The position numbers were made by a program, and so were the translations under genes. The notes below the pieces were generated by a model, which was not told where the DNA came from, did no database searches, and saw nothing but the letters and a program-made list of their open reading frames with translations. 64,000 bases of DNA from Dactylellina haptotyla (lineage: Eukaryota > Ascomycota > Orbiliomycetes > Orbiliales > Orbiliaceae), in the NCBI GenBank assembly GCA_031310005.1, contig CM062382.1:2542001-2606000 (forward strand), written 5' to 3'. Positions 1 through 12,918 of the stretch are shown piece after piece (position 1 is the first letter of the stretch; every line of letters begins with the position of its first letter).

Positions 1-3000
1 TGTTCCATGCGTGGGATGGACTATATTGCCGACATGGGATCGCGTATCGAATGTGGGAAATAAAAAAGAAAGGCAAGAGGAAAGACACCGGAGGGCTTGC
101 GAAATGCAAGATCCCACGCCCCGATCTTTGGGGACTTGGTATTATTTCCGTTTGAGTCGCTTCCAGATGTTGTTCAGAACCCGACGGTCTCGAACACTCG
201 AAAGTTATTCCATCTCGGCCTTTTTTACCTCTCTTCCTTTTCCTGCTTTCCACCTCTCATTGAGCTGTTTTTTTTTTTTCGTCTGATCTCTGAGTGGTCT
301 CCTATCCCGCTTAAGCAGTTCTCTCGAACATTCGAAACAGCAAGCCACCAGAGGATGGGAAAAAAGTGGTGACAGAAAGCAAAAAAAGTGGGTCCGATAT
401 TGAATTAAGAGAAAAGATGTGTGAATAAGACCGCCTCGAACTTATTTTGCCTAACTTGCCCAGCCGGAGTTTCTCCAAAAGAGAGTTCTCTGTTGTGAAA
501 CGGGGATAACAGCTGCTTAGTATTACCTGTAACCTTGAACCCCCACAGATTTTCAATCTCTGATATTTAGCCTACCGACGCACACAAAAGTGTACAAATC
601 AATCCATACACCAAAGATTTATCGAGTGGGCCTCGTCCGCCGATGGATAGATTGGTTCTTGTCTGTCGTGCATGTATTGTCAGAGCGCGTGTCGACTGAG
701 CACAAAAAGACTTGGCATCGTCCTATATCCACGTGGGATTTCCCCCCCAAAACCCCCCCCCTTGCAGCCGATGATACGTCCCGAAAGAACAACAGTAGAT
801 AGACGGGATCAAAGCTCATGATCGACGACAAGGCAGCACCCGGTGATGCTTTCTTAATCTAACAGCACCTTGCGAGAAAAGATCAGATAACTATATTTAA
901 CTTCTACTTTGGCACACGCATTTTTCCTTTTCAAACGAGAGCGTCAGAAACACGCATGGGGAATAATGCAGGCAGGTAATATATATGCAGGGCTTGATCA
1001 CTTATTTTGACGCATTCTTTCGATTCCATAGCCTCGATTCGAGGTTAATACTCTTTGGATATCCTCTTCTTCCCGGGTCTAACCCTTCTTTGAAGACAAG
1101 CCATGCCATGCAAGGGAAGACCATGCAGGTGTGAAAAGAAGAGAATGCCAATTCACAGATGGGTTGGCAATTTTCCGATTCCGTTTTGGTGCTGTTGGGT
1201 TTTCGCTGGCTGCTGATATGCACGGTGGTCAGTGGTTACATGTTGTTCCTGGTTCCAATTCACATAATTTCCCGTTTGCTGAACATTTGTCAGATCTCCC
1301 TGCCGCTTTTGAATCGGTAGTTTTCGTGATGGCTCTGTGCCGCCGCTGGGGACTTGTGGGCGTAGAAGCGCACGGCCGGCATTTTCTTGTTCCGATCGAA
1401 TCGTGTAGAACTGCGAGTCAGGTATGTTTCGAAAATTATCGGTGGGCTGCAATGCGCAAGCCTCTGTTTTCGATTTACTGCTGTCGAAATTGAGAGTATG
1501 ATGCGATCACGGGACTTAGATATTGGTTGGCTCGTTACGGTTTTCCCGATTCGATGCATACATTGCGGCAGATGGTCTCAAAGCCATGCACACCGATCGA
1601 CCCAAGACAAAAGATACAGAGCGAGAAACTTGAAACAAATACTACCTTTTTCTTTTTTTGTGTTTCTTGAGGAAAAGCTTAGACGAGCATTATCATAATA
1701 TACTTTTCGTTATTACAACAATTACCAAGCAAAGAAGCTTGATATATATATATCCTTATCGCTTGAGTTGTTGTTACAAACCAAGCTTACAATAAGATGG
1801 AAAAAAGCATTTGTTTTTTAAATTATGGGAGGAAAGATAAAGGGCTTGAATAAACGAATTCGCTTATGAGAATTTTATATATCCCCCCAGTCTGTGTAAC
1901 TTTGCGGCTGGCGAGCGAGTTCGCGCGAGCGAGGTGTGCGGCCAGCCCGTCCCCAACCAAACAACCCTTCTGGATTTCTGTCCCGCGATATGAAATTTCT
2001 CGGCCGGGTGTAAACGGGAAAAGACACCCCCATCAAGGGTGTTTTTATACCCAAGTTTAATTACCCTTTTTTTAATGAGAAGGGAATAGAAATCCTGGGA
2101 ATTTAAACGATGTGATGATGCGATGCGATGCGATGTGCGAGAAATTGCCTTTTCAAAGGATGCGTCGTCCGGGATTGCTAGAATAGACAGAGGAAGGACC
2201 GGACCTAGGCTAGCTAGGCACCACTGCCATTTTACTAGCGCTGGAACCCCGCTGCGTACCGTACCCAGGTTTATTATCGCCACTTTTCTGTCTGTTCGAG
2301 GCTCTTCGCGTCGCTCCATATGCAGATATCAGACAATTAATGTTACTGGCAATCATAATATGTTTCTTTCTTGTTCAACCCCTCCGTCCCCCTGCTTGTT
2401 TTCGACTTTACCCAAGATTTATCAAGCATGCAACCTCTATTGATGTGTATGTACGACCCAGCTGAAAATAAAATCCGAAAGGGTTATTACCAAGCTCAGG
2501 GCATTGAAAGGTCTTGGTAAGGATTTTGGGTGTTTTGTACTTGTGATCACCATGATTCATGTACCCTTCCCGCCCACCTATTTCATATTTTCCATCCAAG
2601 TCAAAAAAGCTGATATGGACTTTTTCGACAAAAGAGGGAGAGTGCGTGGGGAACAGCTGAACCAGGTACGAGTTCAACCCAACGGTTTTTCCCCTCTGGT
2701 ATCTGAATCTATGTCTCGCAAAGACGCTGGTGCACCCGTACCCGCCATCCGTATCCCGCTACTAGTTGATATCCCTACAAAATAGCTCAAAGTCTAGGAT
2801 GTCCTCCCTTTGTTCTGATATCCCAGAGAAAGTCTATTGGGTACTCTAAAATAAGACGTGAGGAGGCGAAAAAAAAAAAGAGAGAGAGAGAGAGAATAGA
2901 TAGAAGGTATACCGATGTTTCTTCAGGAATGATCACACTACTAGTTTTTCCGCGGTCGTGCATACGGCAGTCGAGGTACTCGGGTATACCCCAAGTCAGA

Positions 3001-4355
3001 AGGGCAAGCTTGTGACCCGCCCTGTTGCGAGGAAACTAACAAGGGTTTACCCATGGGGTTTTTCGCAGTGTTTTATGCGTGGGGATCGAAAAATTGGAGA
3101 ATGAAAGGTCAAGCCCTTGGTATATTTTCTTTATTTTCTGTATATTTTTTTTAAGAGCTTCCGGCGGTTTCCCTCGCTTTGGGGTTTTCGTTCCCTATTT
3201 TTGCTATCGAGGCATCTTGATTGGACTAGCTGATAAGGGAGGAGAGCTAGCAAGCGGAATGCAAGGGAAGGGAATTAACGGGAGGGTTGATTAGGATGCT
3301 GGCGAACAAAATCAGCTGAGCACGAGTTGGCGGTTATTCTTCGTCTTGGTATGCTGGCTTTTCTGGGGGCGATTGAATCCCTTGTGTTTCTTCCTTTCTT
3401 TATCGAGGGAGGTATCATTTGCTGAATCCTAGGATGTAGGTTTTCGAGGTTTCGAGGAACAGAGCGGAACCACAATCTTTGGGTGTCAAGGTTCACTGTC
3501 ACTTTCCAATAAAGGCTATAATCTTGTGAAAGGTTTACTAGTCAAAAATACAGTGTAATTTTTGCTGAATATTCGGTCTCGTATTTCGCCTGATCATAAA
3601 ATTTATATACTATAAAAATATTGGTATATCTGTAAAAATAGAGAAAGAACAGAGTTCGTAAACACCGGGCCTTAGAACTCTGATTCTGCTGAACAAGAAG
3701 ACGAAAATGGGAACCCTTTGCCATAAGAAAAAACAAAAACAAATGTAACTCCTCCACCCATTGTAGTTGTCATCTAAAACCCACAAGTAAAAAAATCAAT
3801 TGCTTGTACCGAATAGAATAAAAATAGAAAAGGAATCGCAGGAATCTAAAGCCAAGAAAAACAATCAACTAAAAAACTCCGGATACACATCTATGGTGTC
3901 TATGCTTCTGTGTTTGCGAGGGCTAAAAAAAAAAAAAAGTTGGAGAGTTGAGAGGTATTAAAAGAATATGTATAAAGGAAGTGAAAAAAAGTCCCCGTGA
4001 AGCTTCATCGCCGAGTGCAAGGAATAAGCAAGTTCGTTTTATCAAGGGTATCAACGGCCGTCATTAAAGGTGTATCGTCGAGTCATTAGATAGCGCGCAC
4101 GAGAGTGAAGTTGAAAATAGAACTAAGAAATGTTGACATTAGGTGATTGCAGGGGACGATAGCAATTGAATCTGGTGTCGTGTGGCTTCAAAAAATGTAC
4201 TGAAAAGAGACGACCGTTGAAGCTTGAAAGATGGGGGCGAGCGGATATTGCTTCATTGTGGGGTATAATGGCGTTATTTTTATGGAAGCGAATTTCTCAT
4301 TACGAGAGAAGAAATGCAGTACTCCAGACCAAGCAGCTGCTTCCATCGTGTAATC
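1..4355. other. Gene-poor stretch, 4.4 kb
   Basis: I see no convincing gene here. Open frames are all under about 150 codons and lack protein-like composition or splice-linked continuation. The stretch holds homopyrimidine and homopurine tracts (12 T at 268-279, an A11 plus (GA)n tract at 2869-2896), a GATGC-type short repeat at about 2109-2138, and AT-rich sequence at 3540-3960. It could be the long regulatory region or transcribed leader of a gene lying to the left, which cannot be tested from this window. Confidence 0.5.
2869..2896. repeat. A11 plus (GA)n microsatellite
   Basis: Eleven A residues run directly into about eight GA units. This is an ordinary simple repeat in an intergenic region and no function is implied. 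Confidence 0.9.
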
Positions 4356-5675
4356 TCAAGATTTGACACGCACACGCTTCATCAAAAGGGGCGTATCGAT
4401 TTTATCGTTGCCAGTGATACTTCTTTTCTTGTTCCTGATGGATCTCCTAGGAGCAGACGTGCTAGAGATAGTAGAGGCTTCGGTGAGGCCAGGGCTCTCT
4501 CGGGGACTTTCAAGCTCATCGAGCGTGAGCGGGCCTGTTTGAGGGGCGATATAAAGCTCGTCAATGCCGTCGACTGTGATAGCACAGGTATTGCGTAGGA
4601 AGTCCGAAGACCACAGGTTTGGAAAGTTCTCGAGATCAAAAGGCCGTTCGAGCTCGATTTTTCCTTCACTATTGCGCATGGCCATCAAGGGAATCCACTG
4701 TTTGGCAAGGAGGGAGGAGGGAAATGACAAAGATAATGCTCTTCGAAAACACGGAGCACCGTAGCCTTCCACCAAAACATGTTGATAGCAGCCCCGAGTA
4801 TGCTCAGCCGAGTCTTGGGAAGCTGGAGTCTTCTGATCAGGATCTAGAACGAGTTTGACGTATACCCGCCAAGGATTCTCCTTCGATATTGGTTTAAGTG
4901 CCGTCAGGGCCTCTTGAAGACTCTTCTCGGCGTCTTGTCGTCTTTCGGATTCTTCCCGATACAATCTTTCGAGATCCTCCGTTCCTGCTGTCTCAGCCGG
5001 AGACGAGTTGCGTTGTAAGTCCTCATTCTCGTTGATAAGTTCGTTGACTTCCTCCTGGAGGGTCCTCGCTTTACGCTCGGACTCTTCAAGGCGGACCTCG
5101 GTTTCTTCTAGCCTTTCTTCTAACTCTATGAGACGTTCGTCCAGGCTCCCAACGATCTCCCCAACAGATGACTTGACGTCCTCCGGGTTTGGTTTGTGTA
5201 AGATCTCTTGCTCTAGTTTGGCAGTCTTCTGGTAGAGATGCCAGATATGTCTGTTGTTCTCTGCCTCATGGGGAGGGACTGGTGACAAGGCCCTTGGGAC
5301 TTGCATGGGGATTTCTTCTTCCTCCTCCTTAGTCTGCTGCTCCATATCGCAGTCTGTCACGCCGCAGTCGTTGCGACAGTCTGAGTTGGTATTCGCACTA
5401 CGGTTCCCTGGTGGGTGGTACTGTGCATGATGTCCGCAGGAACAAAAGTACCTGTCCAGGGAGGACCATGAGGAGTTGAACTCCTGGTCTTCAAGCCTGA
5501 TCTTTTGGATGAAGGACCGACAGCCGCACTTGTCCTTTAATTGCTTGGAGTTGACGACCCTAATGCTGATGAAGCAGCACGAACCGGCCACGGAGGCAAA
5601 CTTGGGGACTATAGGTAACAAGTGTGGCGCAGCTGGTATTGGCCTTTTAGCCATGATACTCGGCTCTTCGAGCAT
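4356..5675 (-). CDS. Coiled-coil protein with Cys/His cluster, unknown function
   Basis: A single-exon frame of 439 residues; a second Met at residue 8 could also be the start. A Cys/His-rich segment (residues about 50-110) contains CGC, then CSCGHHAQYH and several further Cys, and may bind a metal. Residues about 175-260 are strongly heptad-like and rich in Glu, Leu and Arg, so a coiled coil is likely. The C-terminal third includes a globular-looking part (about 265-375). It ends in a basic tail with RRSIRNKKR and KRVRVKS, which resemble nuclear localisation signals. I do not recognise the family. The composition suggests a nuclear scaffold or regulatory protein, but that is inference. No gene lies within several kb on the right, so it is isolated. 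Confidence 0.8.
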   Translation of the reverse strand: MLEEPSIMAKRPIPAAPHLLPIVPKFASVAGSCCFISIRVVNSKQLKDKCGCRSFIQKIRLEDQEFNSSWSSLDRYFCSCGHHAQYHPPGNRSANTNSDCRNDCGVTDCDMEQQTKEEEEEIPMQVPRALSPVPPHEAENNRHIWHLYQKTAKLEQEILHKPNPEDVKSSVGEIVGSLDERLIELEERLEETEVRLEESERKARTLQEEVNELINENEDLQRNSSPAETAGTEDLERLYREESERRQDAEKSLQEALTALKPISKENPWRVYVKLVLDPDQKTPASQDSAEHTRGCYQHVLVEGYGAPCFRRALSLSFPSSLLAKQWIPLMAMRNSEGKIELERPFDLENFPNLWSSDFLRNTCAITVDGIDELYIAPQTGPLTLDELESPRESPGLTEASTISSTSAPRRSIRNKKRSITGNDKIDTPLLMKRVRVKS

Positions 5676-8600
5676 GGAAAGAGTTTGTAGTGGTGATATC
5701 CCGAAGAGGGAAATGCTAAATGTCTTAGAAGGTCGAAATTGCCAGCTTGCTGAGAGCTGCTTGCGATTTCAGTTACGGTTATAAAAGTGGTTCTAGAGAT
5801 ACGGACAGTATTCGAACGGCGGCTTTAGAAGCTCGAATAGTGCCATAGGGAACCAAAAGTTGATTTCCAACTGAAGTTTCAAGATTCAGGAACGAGTCCG
5901 GCAGGTGGGTTCCAACATCCAAGCGTACAGTTCGAGTTGGTTGTGGAAGTGTGTTGCGGTGATGGCTGGCTTTGCTGCCTGTGCTTCTTCAATAGATATC
6001 CTTCAACGGCTGAGGGTAACTTGAAACAAAAAAAAAGACCAGTTGTTTGCGGTGACGGAAAGTTGATAGCTGAGGTTGGAGGTCGAAGGAAAGTAGGTTC
6101 TTTTTCGTGACTTTTAATATGGGCTGCACATTCGCTGGGCGCCGGGTTCATATATCCAACAAGGGAAAGCGTAGTGTAAGGCGGAATCTTCCCTGCAATT
6201 CAAACTGCCTTGAACTGAAGATAAATGTCGCGAGAATGGCGTATAAACTGGAAAAAAGGCCGAGCTACGAGTTTGAGATGGTGAGGAAGGCGTCGTTCTG
6301 CAGAATGTATTTCCAAAGGTGTTGTAAAAATAAAGATATGGGCGAGGGTCTGGATAATATATGGAAACACCAAGGGCTAGATTAGACCAGATGAGATTAT
6401 CAGAGTTTGATAGGGTATTCCTAAATGTCGGGAAGCTTGAGGCATTATGAAAGGGAGTAGCTGATAATCGAACCCTCTCACCCAGGCCTTAAAAAGCATG
6501 GGCGCGCCGAGAGGACTGGGTGTGGTGGTGGTCCCCCATCTGCGAGATATACTCGAGATACCCGCATGGTGGCATGGCTTGTTGGCTTATCCGCTTTTCT
6601 TCTGATATGAAAATGGGATTAATATGCAACAGATGTTTTCTTCTTCCTGGTCTTTTCACTTTTCTTTTTGAAATCAACCTGGCCCTGGCCCCCTCGCTCC
6701 TCGACACATTTAACAAATGTTTCTTCTTTTGGATAATATCTAATTTTTCCTTTGCCCTTCGATCGTCTCGCGCAAAGAGAGCGGTAAGAAAAACAAAATA
6801 AAGAAAAACGAAGAACAAAAAACAAAAAAAGGTGGGAAGGGAAAAATATGTCAAGGTTCAAATCTGCTAAGGGGTACGTGCTTGAGCTGCAAGAGTGCCG
6901 TGGGGGGGTTTTACTTGGGTCCCACAACCGAGAGGCTCTCTTAATTTTGGCCACGGACTAGGTTTGTGGTGGGTGGTGGGCGGCCTCGTAGATTAACTGA
7001 CCTGTCAGAAAAGAAAATTCCATCACACGCAGGGCAAGCTCAGGCGTTCTTGTGATAGTTAATCCTGTAAGGTTTTGACTATGAGCGGACCGCTGGCGAG
7101 TCTAATCGCGGGCATGGGATGGGGCGAACCCAAACCTTTCCTGTTGGTGATAGATGATGCTGGAACGAGGTGGTAACAACAGAGCAGTGGCTGTTACATT
7201 TAGCTTGCTTGGGCAGATTCTCTCTAACGGGACGAGACATAGAATGGGGGCGGCCTTTTTTCTTTTGCTTTTGGTACCCAATAATCCAGCTATCTATGGC
7301 GCATGTTTTGTCGGAAATTGTCAAATTGATATTCAACCGCACAGCACACAAAGAATACCTTCATTTTTATTATTTTTTATTTTTTCAGTTGGATCTTTTT
7401 TTTGGTGATTTTGCCGGAAAAAAAAAACCAAAATTTTCTTCTCTCTTGTCCTTGCCGTTCTAGGGATCGATAGCGAACCTTCGAAGAGAAAATGCACCGA
7501 TGTGGGACTGCTAAAGTGGACCCGTTTCTTCTTTCTTCCTTCGTGCTATCAATCGCGGAATAAAAAAATGTGCTCGCTCTGCTGCAAATGTGCAGGCCGT
7601 CTCTGAGGGCCCGCTGCAAAGAATGAAAGGGTGGGATAAAAGTGGTGGGATCGTCCAGGGTGTGGGTCGAGCCGATTTGTGGTGGTGCATTTGAAGGGTT
7701 TCCCATTTCGTGCTCCGTATCAGAGGAACATGGAATGGACACCAGATAACGAAGGTAAGCAAGCCCACACCGCTCCCGCTAGTTCGACTCCGAGCAACGA
7801 AGTATACCGAACATAGCATGCTACTGCTGCCGACGATGATGTTTACTGCATAGCTTCTTTCTTGTGAAGAGCGAGTGCATGAGGTGAACCTTGTTCGTGG
7901 CCTGCCTTCCCGCCCATACCGCACGATCATTCGCTCTGGCGTCTGCGGATTGAGATAGTCGACCTTCTTGATTGACGAGCAGGAACTTGCCAAATGTCGC
8001 ATGATTCTGCAAGATGATGAGCATGAATAAACCCGAAGGGCACCTCGTTTTGCTGGAATCGAGTCAATTATTCCGCCATCGTGAACTTCCCTCTCATCCT
8101 CCGTCTGTGCTGCTTTCGAGGAAATGGAATTCCATTCATCAGGAAAGGCTTTCTCTTTTTTTGCGTCCTTCCTCTTTCATGTGTTGCTGCTGAACCCCCA
8201 CTTCCGCCAGCTGCCCGTGTTTGGTTGGTTATCTCTGCTAACGCGAGGGAACTCTCACGCCCAAATTTCAATCCTCTTGCGGCGGGTCTGATCCAGACGG
8301 CTCTTGTTTCTGCCTCAAAGACAAAATGGAAGCTCGATCAGAGACATCGAATTTGGGGGTTTCATAAGCCGTCAGCTCGTTCAATTGCAGAGGGAAGGCT
8401 TCCAAGTGGCCATCGAATATCGTGATAATTGTTTTATCTTTTTCGGGCTGTGTTTTGCTTCCAAAACGCAGGTGCACGGTACCGCCTATCCCCTTCTTCC
8501 TAAGATTTAATATGCCAGCCGGAAAGCGGGCTTTCGCAATATAATGCAAGGTTCACAGTATAATCGAGTTGCTCGCTGCAAGTTGGTGATCTAACCAGCT

Positions 8601-11600
8601 GTGACGGGACCAAGCTGCCCGTGGGGTGGGGTTATCCATGTTGCGGGAACTGCCTGGAGCTTCCTTGCGAGCGTTGGTTTCCGTCCTCCCAGGTTGAGGC
8701 TGTTCGTCCCAAAATTTCCTGCGTTTACTAAGACTTACAAAATTGAAGTACGTTTGGCGGCGTTTCTGTGTTTTTCCCTCTCCTTGGAGGCCCATTGTCT
8801 GTCCCTCGTGGGTGTAATCGTGGGCTATCACCGGGGTGTGGTCCTGCTTGTTCATCGAGTCAAGGGTCCGAAAATTGGGACTAAAGTGTCAATAGCGTCG
8901 TCGATGCATCGAAAAACACGGGTCCGCCGGGGCTGGTAGCAGAAGCAGGCAATTCCAGAGACGGTTTTCATCATTACTCCGAAATTTTGTGCGTAATTTT
9001 GGCATGTTTCCTTTAACACGGCTGGCCCCTTGCCGGACAAAAACCTCACTTCATGTTCCTTGAGTCAGTGTCCTTGACATTGGCCGCATTCTGATACCCA
9101 CTTCTTATGCTCAATATCCCAGACGAAACTACTGGTCGCCACCAGGCAAAAATATATTCATGTGAAATAATGCTCATCGATTTTCCATTCCCTTGCCTTA
9201 TCGCGAACGGTAGCTACCGCGCACTGGCAGTGTGGTGGTCTTGTTGGGCTGTGGTGTGTCCAAGAGCGGTGCACTGTGCAGCGTTCCCCTCCTTTCGTCC
9301 CCATGTAATTCCTATCGAGACCAGATGGGATGCTACCTGCTCTTCTTCCTGCCTGCTGCTTCCTTTTGCTTGCTCTCGCTATCTTGAAAATGTCCATGTC
9401 CCTGAAAGTCACCCGCAACCCATAACACCACGTTATCGGAAGCTCGAAAACGCGTTCCGATTCGCAGAACCAGATTTCTGCTGACCTTGCCTGTTGGGAT
9501 CTTGCCTGCAAGGACACCAAAAGGTCCTTCCACTTACATCGGCCATCTGTTTGCTGAGGCAGTAAACTACCTCGCAAGCTTGTCTGACTTTGACAGCTTA
9601 AGGGCACCGAGATATTAACAAAGTTGCCCATGGGGGGCGAATATTACCAGCCATTTAGACGAATAGATATGGACCAGAACTCGTCATTGCTATTTTCGCC
9701 TCCAAGAAAAACTTCAGACGATTATGCAACTCAAAGACCCTGACCATTTAAATCTTTCAAGGACCGTATTTTCCCGGTCGAATAGAATGATTTTCGGGTA
9801 TTTCAAAAGGTTGAAATCAATAATAAAATTCTCTGTTAAACATCGCCTACAGGTTGCTTGCATCTTTCTTTTGTTTTCTTTGCCTTTTTCAATTCTCCCG
9901 TCAAAATGTAGCCAAGACCCAAGGGAAGAAAAAGTGGGGGCCTTGGGCTTATGACCGACCATTTCTCGACCTTGCCGACAGACATTCTGTGGCAACATTT
10001 GCAACATATATCATGCAACATGGCTGTCGAAATATAGAAGAGGAGAAATTAATCGGACCCGTGTACCCCATCGATTTTTCGATGTGAATGACCTGAACCC
10101 CAGGTAATTCACAAGCCATCTACTCTTTTCCCTTCGCATAACCTGGCCGAGCTTGGTAATCCCGACGACGCAAGCAATTTCTGGCTCGTCGTCGGAAACC
10201 CCCATTCGGCTGATATTTGGAAGAAAAGAAAAGGCGTGGGTGGAAAAGGCGATCCAGGCCCTTTTATTAACTGCGGGCCGTTTTTGACACCTCTCTTTCA
10301 GACATGTTTAATCTCGCTCGCCAGTAACCGTCCCTTCTTGATGATCAGACAATAATCAATCGGCCGGCGTGGCGTAAATATATTATTCTTGTCAATCGAA
10401 ACTGAACAGCCAAGTTTTTTCGAGAACGCAAACAGCAAGCAGAAGCTTTCTCTAAGAGCAATCCGCTTGAGTGACCCGCCTATTGCGTGCGTTTCTTTCC
10501 TTCCCAAAAGCAATATTCCTTTTACTCTGTTAGTGGTTTTCTTATCGTGGGCGATCTCCAATTGAATTGCTTGTCAGGCAGTTTCGAATCCTGCAATAAT
10601 GGTTTTTCCGTTCCGGGCTTGAGTACATCCAAGACTACAAGGGCTGTGGCGGCAAGCATGTATGGTAAGCAACCGGTTATGTATCTTCCCTCTCTTTTCT
10701 TCTTTCTTTTTCCCGCTCTCTTAATTCCTATGGTATTGCACACCAAATTGTAACGCCATTTGGATGTTGTGTAATGCAATAATGCCAGGGAGAAGAAGGA
10801 GAGAAAGTAGGCAAAGTTGAAGCGAACCGCTGGCCTCTGTGCGACAGTGGCACTAGATAAGGACAAGGCGCAGTTTCCTGCCATACCTTGATATGTCAAG
10901 AAGGAGAATGTAGCAAGTGATACTTGTTATTCCTAGGATTTAGTCTCCTTGATACACAATACAGATTTAATCGAGTATATTCTCCTGTCTTCAGATTGGG
11001 GGGCTCCTAGTGGGATTCGATGGTGGCGCTTTCGCCCAATGGCGTTTCTGGAGTGGACGGAGCTCTTTCTTGGATGTTCTTCATCTCACTTCCACCATAT
11101 ATGCACATATCAGATTGACTGTTGATGGATCGATAAGACGTCAAGTCGCTTGTTGATGCGGATGAGAACATCTTCGATACGGCCAACTCCGTCGCGAGGA
11201 TTTTTGGAAATACAAATATCTCGAACGGAGGTGAAAGCCAGCGCTAGAAGACCGATATACACCATCAAGGATACGCTCACAAGACTCGTATCCACCAATT
11301 TAAAGCGATCGCAAAGATTCGAATCCGATAATCCCCACCAGTTGTTCCTCTAAACGTACCCGAGGCTATTTTCATATACCACATGCTTGGTGAATTACGG
11401 GGAGTTGAGCTACATGCTGTGGGGGTTGCTATATGGTTTGCATATCGATATGTGCAGATATGTGCCATCGTCCACAAAAGGAGTATTATTATGTCGGTTC
11501 TGGGGGCTTATAGATCACAATTGCGTGGCATCAGCCAAAACCTTATCCCACATGGAGTAGCGTAATACCACCACTGTTCACAATGTTTTCGCTCGCATTC

Positions 11601-12480
11601 ATGTTCATTGGGTGGGATGTGGTTGTGCCTTGCAAATGCGCAACGGCCCGAATAACATGGCCATGGAAGTCTCCTGATAGACGCCGCCGAATCTCGTGAT
11701 TTTGTGTTGGGGTCCAGGTTCACATTGTAGTGGTAGCCGGTGGGCGTTCGTCCAATCGACCTGAAAATTCAGCCGCCAGCTGGTCCACGGTCTCCCGTGT
11801 TTTCCTTTTAAATGCAATACTTGGGATCGTTTAGGATTATTAGGCCACCAGGACGGCCAAAAAGCAAATGGCATGCCGAATGGAAGGAAGAAGCAGGCGC
11901 AGGAGAAGGCCGTTTTTCGGGATCCAACGAAAGCAAAACAAAAAATCCAGCTCAGTGAGAGGTGGAATTATTTCAATTCCTTTTAGTCATCGATTGGACG
12001 GACAGTTTGTCGTTACATTCCTCTTTCATACAGCCCGCATATAGAGGGAACTTCTTGCCAACAGGTCCTTAATCGAAACCCAACGCAGCCTAGGGAGCGA
12101 GCGAGGGAGAAAAAACAAATCGAAGCATATATCAAATTGGAATACAGGGAGTTATCCGCGATTGTACATTTTCAAGAGATCTCTAATAAAAGTTAATAAC
12201 GAAATTGATGCATGCCAAAACGCCCGAAGGGTCCCTTACCTTAATCAAGCTTATCAGCTTCCTCCAAGTCAAAATGTTATTACGAGATGCAGCCATTATG
12301 TATGATGTATGACGCGGATCATCCCGCGCCGGGGAACGCCCTAGCCTAGCGATGAATTGCAGGAGTTCTCTGGAGCCTGGTTACTGCAGGGTGAAAGGGA
12401 ACAAAGGAAAAGGCGTCATCATTGTCTGGATTAAGATGCGGAAGGAGTACTCGGATGTCTCTCTCTTATTCTCCCTCCTT
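5676..12480. other. Gene-poor stretch, 6.8 kb
   Basis: Nothing here can be supported as a gene. Many frames of 60-160 codons exist on both strands, but they have irregular composition, overlap one another and show no joinable exons. The sequence alternates T/C-rich tracts with balanced-composition DNA. Its length is notable next to the roughly 1-3 kb spacers elsewhere in the window. Possible contents are a noncoding transcript or a very long promoter region, but nothing in the sequence decides this. Confidence 0.5.
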
Positions 12481-12918
12481 TCAGTTCTGGCGAGGTTTGA
12501 CAATCCCATCATGCATAATGTAATAGACAACTGTGCTGTCGCCGGATATGACTGCCACAACGATCCTCTTCTTACGGTCATTGTCTCCTGGCGGCGTGGG
12601 GAGAGCATCGAAAACGGCCGCCCACGTCCGCAAAGCGAGCTTTTCATCGAGATGAACTGGAAGCACGTATTCCATCTCCGGCGTGGGCTTTTGTTGAGAT
12701 GAGCTCTCAGTTGTTGAGGCCGGCTCTGGGTTGTAGAGCTGATCGGGCGGTCTCCCGTGTATCATCGGTCGTGTGAGAGGATCGCTTTGCGCATTGCTAT
12801 TGAGGTCGGCAAAAGTATCCAGTAGTTTGAGATCGGTCCAGTAATGCTGGTATTCTAGATTAGACCGTACAATCGAGCGTAGACCCAGAAGATGGCTTGC
12901 CCCGTCGGCGGTGGTCAT
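12481..12918 (-). CDS. SEN15: tRNA-splicing endonuclease subunit Sen15-like
   Basis: An intronless frame of 145 residues. The C-terminal segment (VVYYIMHDGIVKPRQN) and the N-terminal pattern (an SIVRSNLEYQHYWTDL stretch) match what I know of fungal Sen15, a small structural subunit. In the eukaryotic tRNA-splicing endonuclease Sen15 pairs with the catalytic subunit Sen34, and the complex removes introns from pre-tRNAs. The central region (residues about 40-85) is polar and probably disordered, followed by the alpha/beta endonuclease-like fold. The length fits small fungal Sen15 proteins. It lacks catalytic residues, as expected for the family. Its 5' end faces the DUF2434-like gene across a 1.3-kb spacer. 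Start choice: first Met of the frame. Confidence 0.82.
   Translation of the reverse strand: MTTADGASHLLGLRSIVRSNLEYQHYWTDLKLLDTFADLNSNAQSDPLTRPMIHGRPPDQLYNPEPASTTESSSQQKPTPEMEYVLPVHLDEKLALRTWAAVFDALPTPPGDNDRKKRIVVAVISGDSTVVYYIMHDGIVKPRQN

Noticed and set aside
2024-2047. Hairpin ACACCC/GGGTGT followed by a T run, like a bacterial terminator
   Set aside because: The DNA is eukaryotic and no gene ends here, so a rho-independent terminator makes no sense.
1864-2319. 151-codon minus-strand frame
   Set aside because: Composition is irregular, there are no joinable exons, and it overlaps simple repeats; not enough to call a gene.
9158-9631. 157-codon minus-strand frame
   Set aside because: It has a chance-like composition with scattered Cys/Trp/Arg and no hydrophobic pattern or flanking splice-linked exons.
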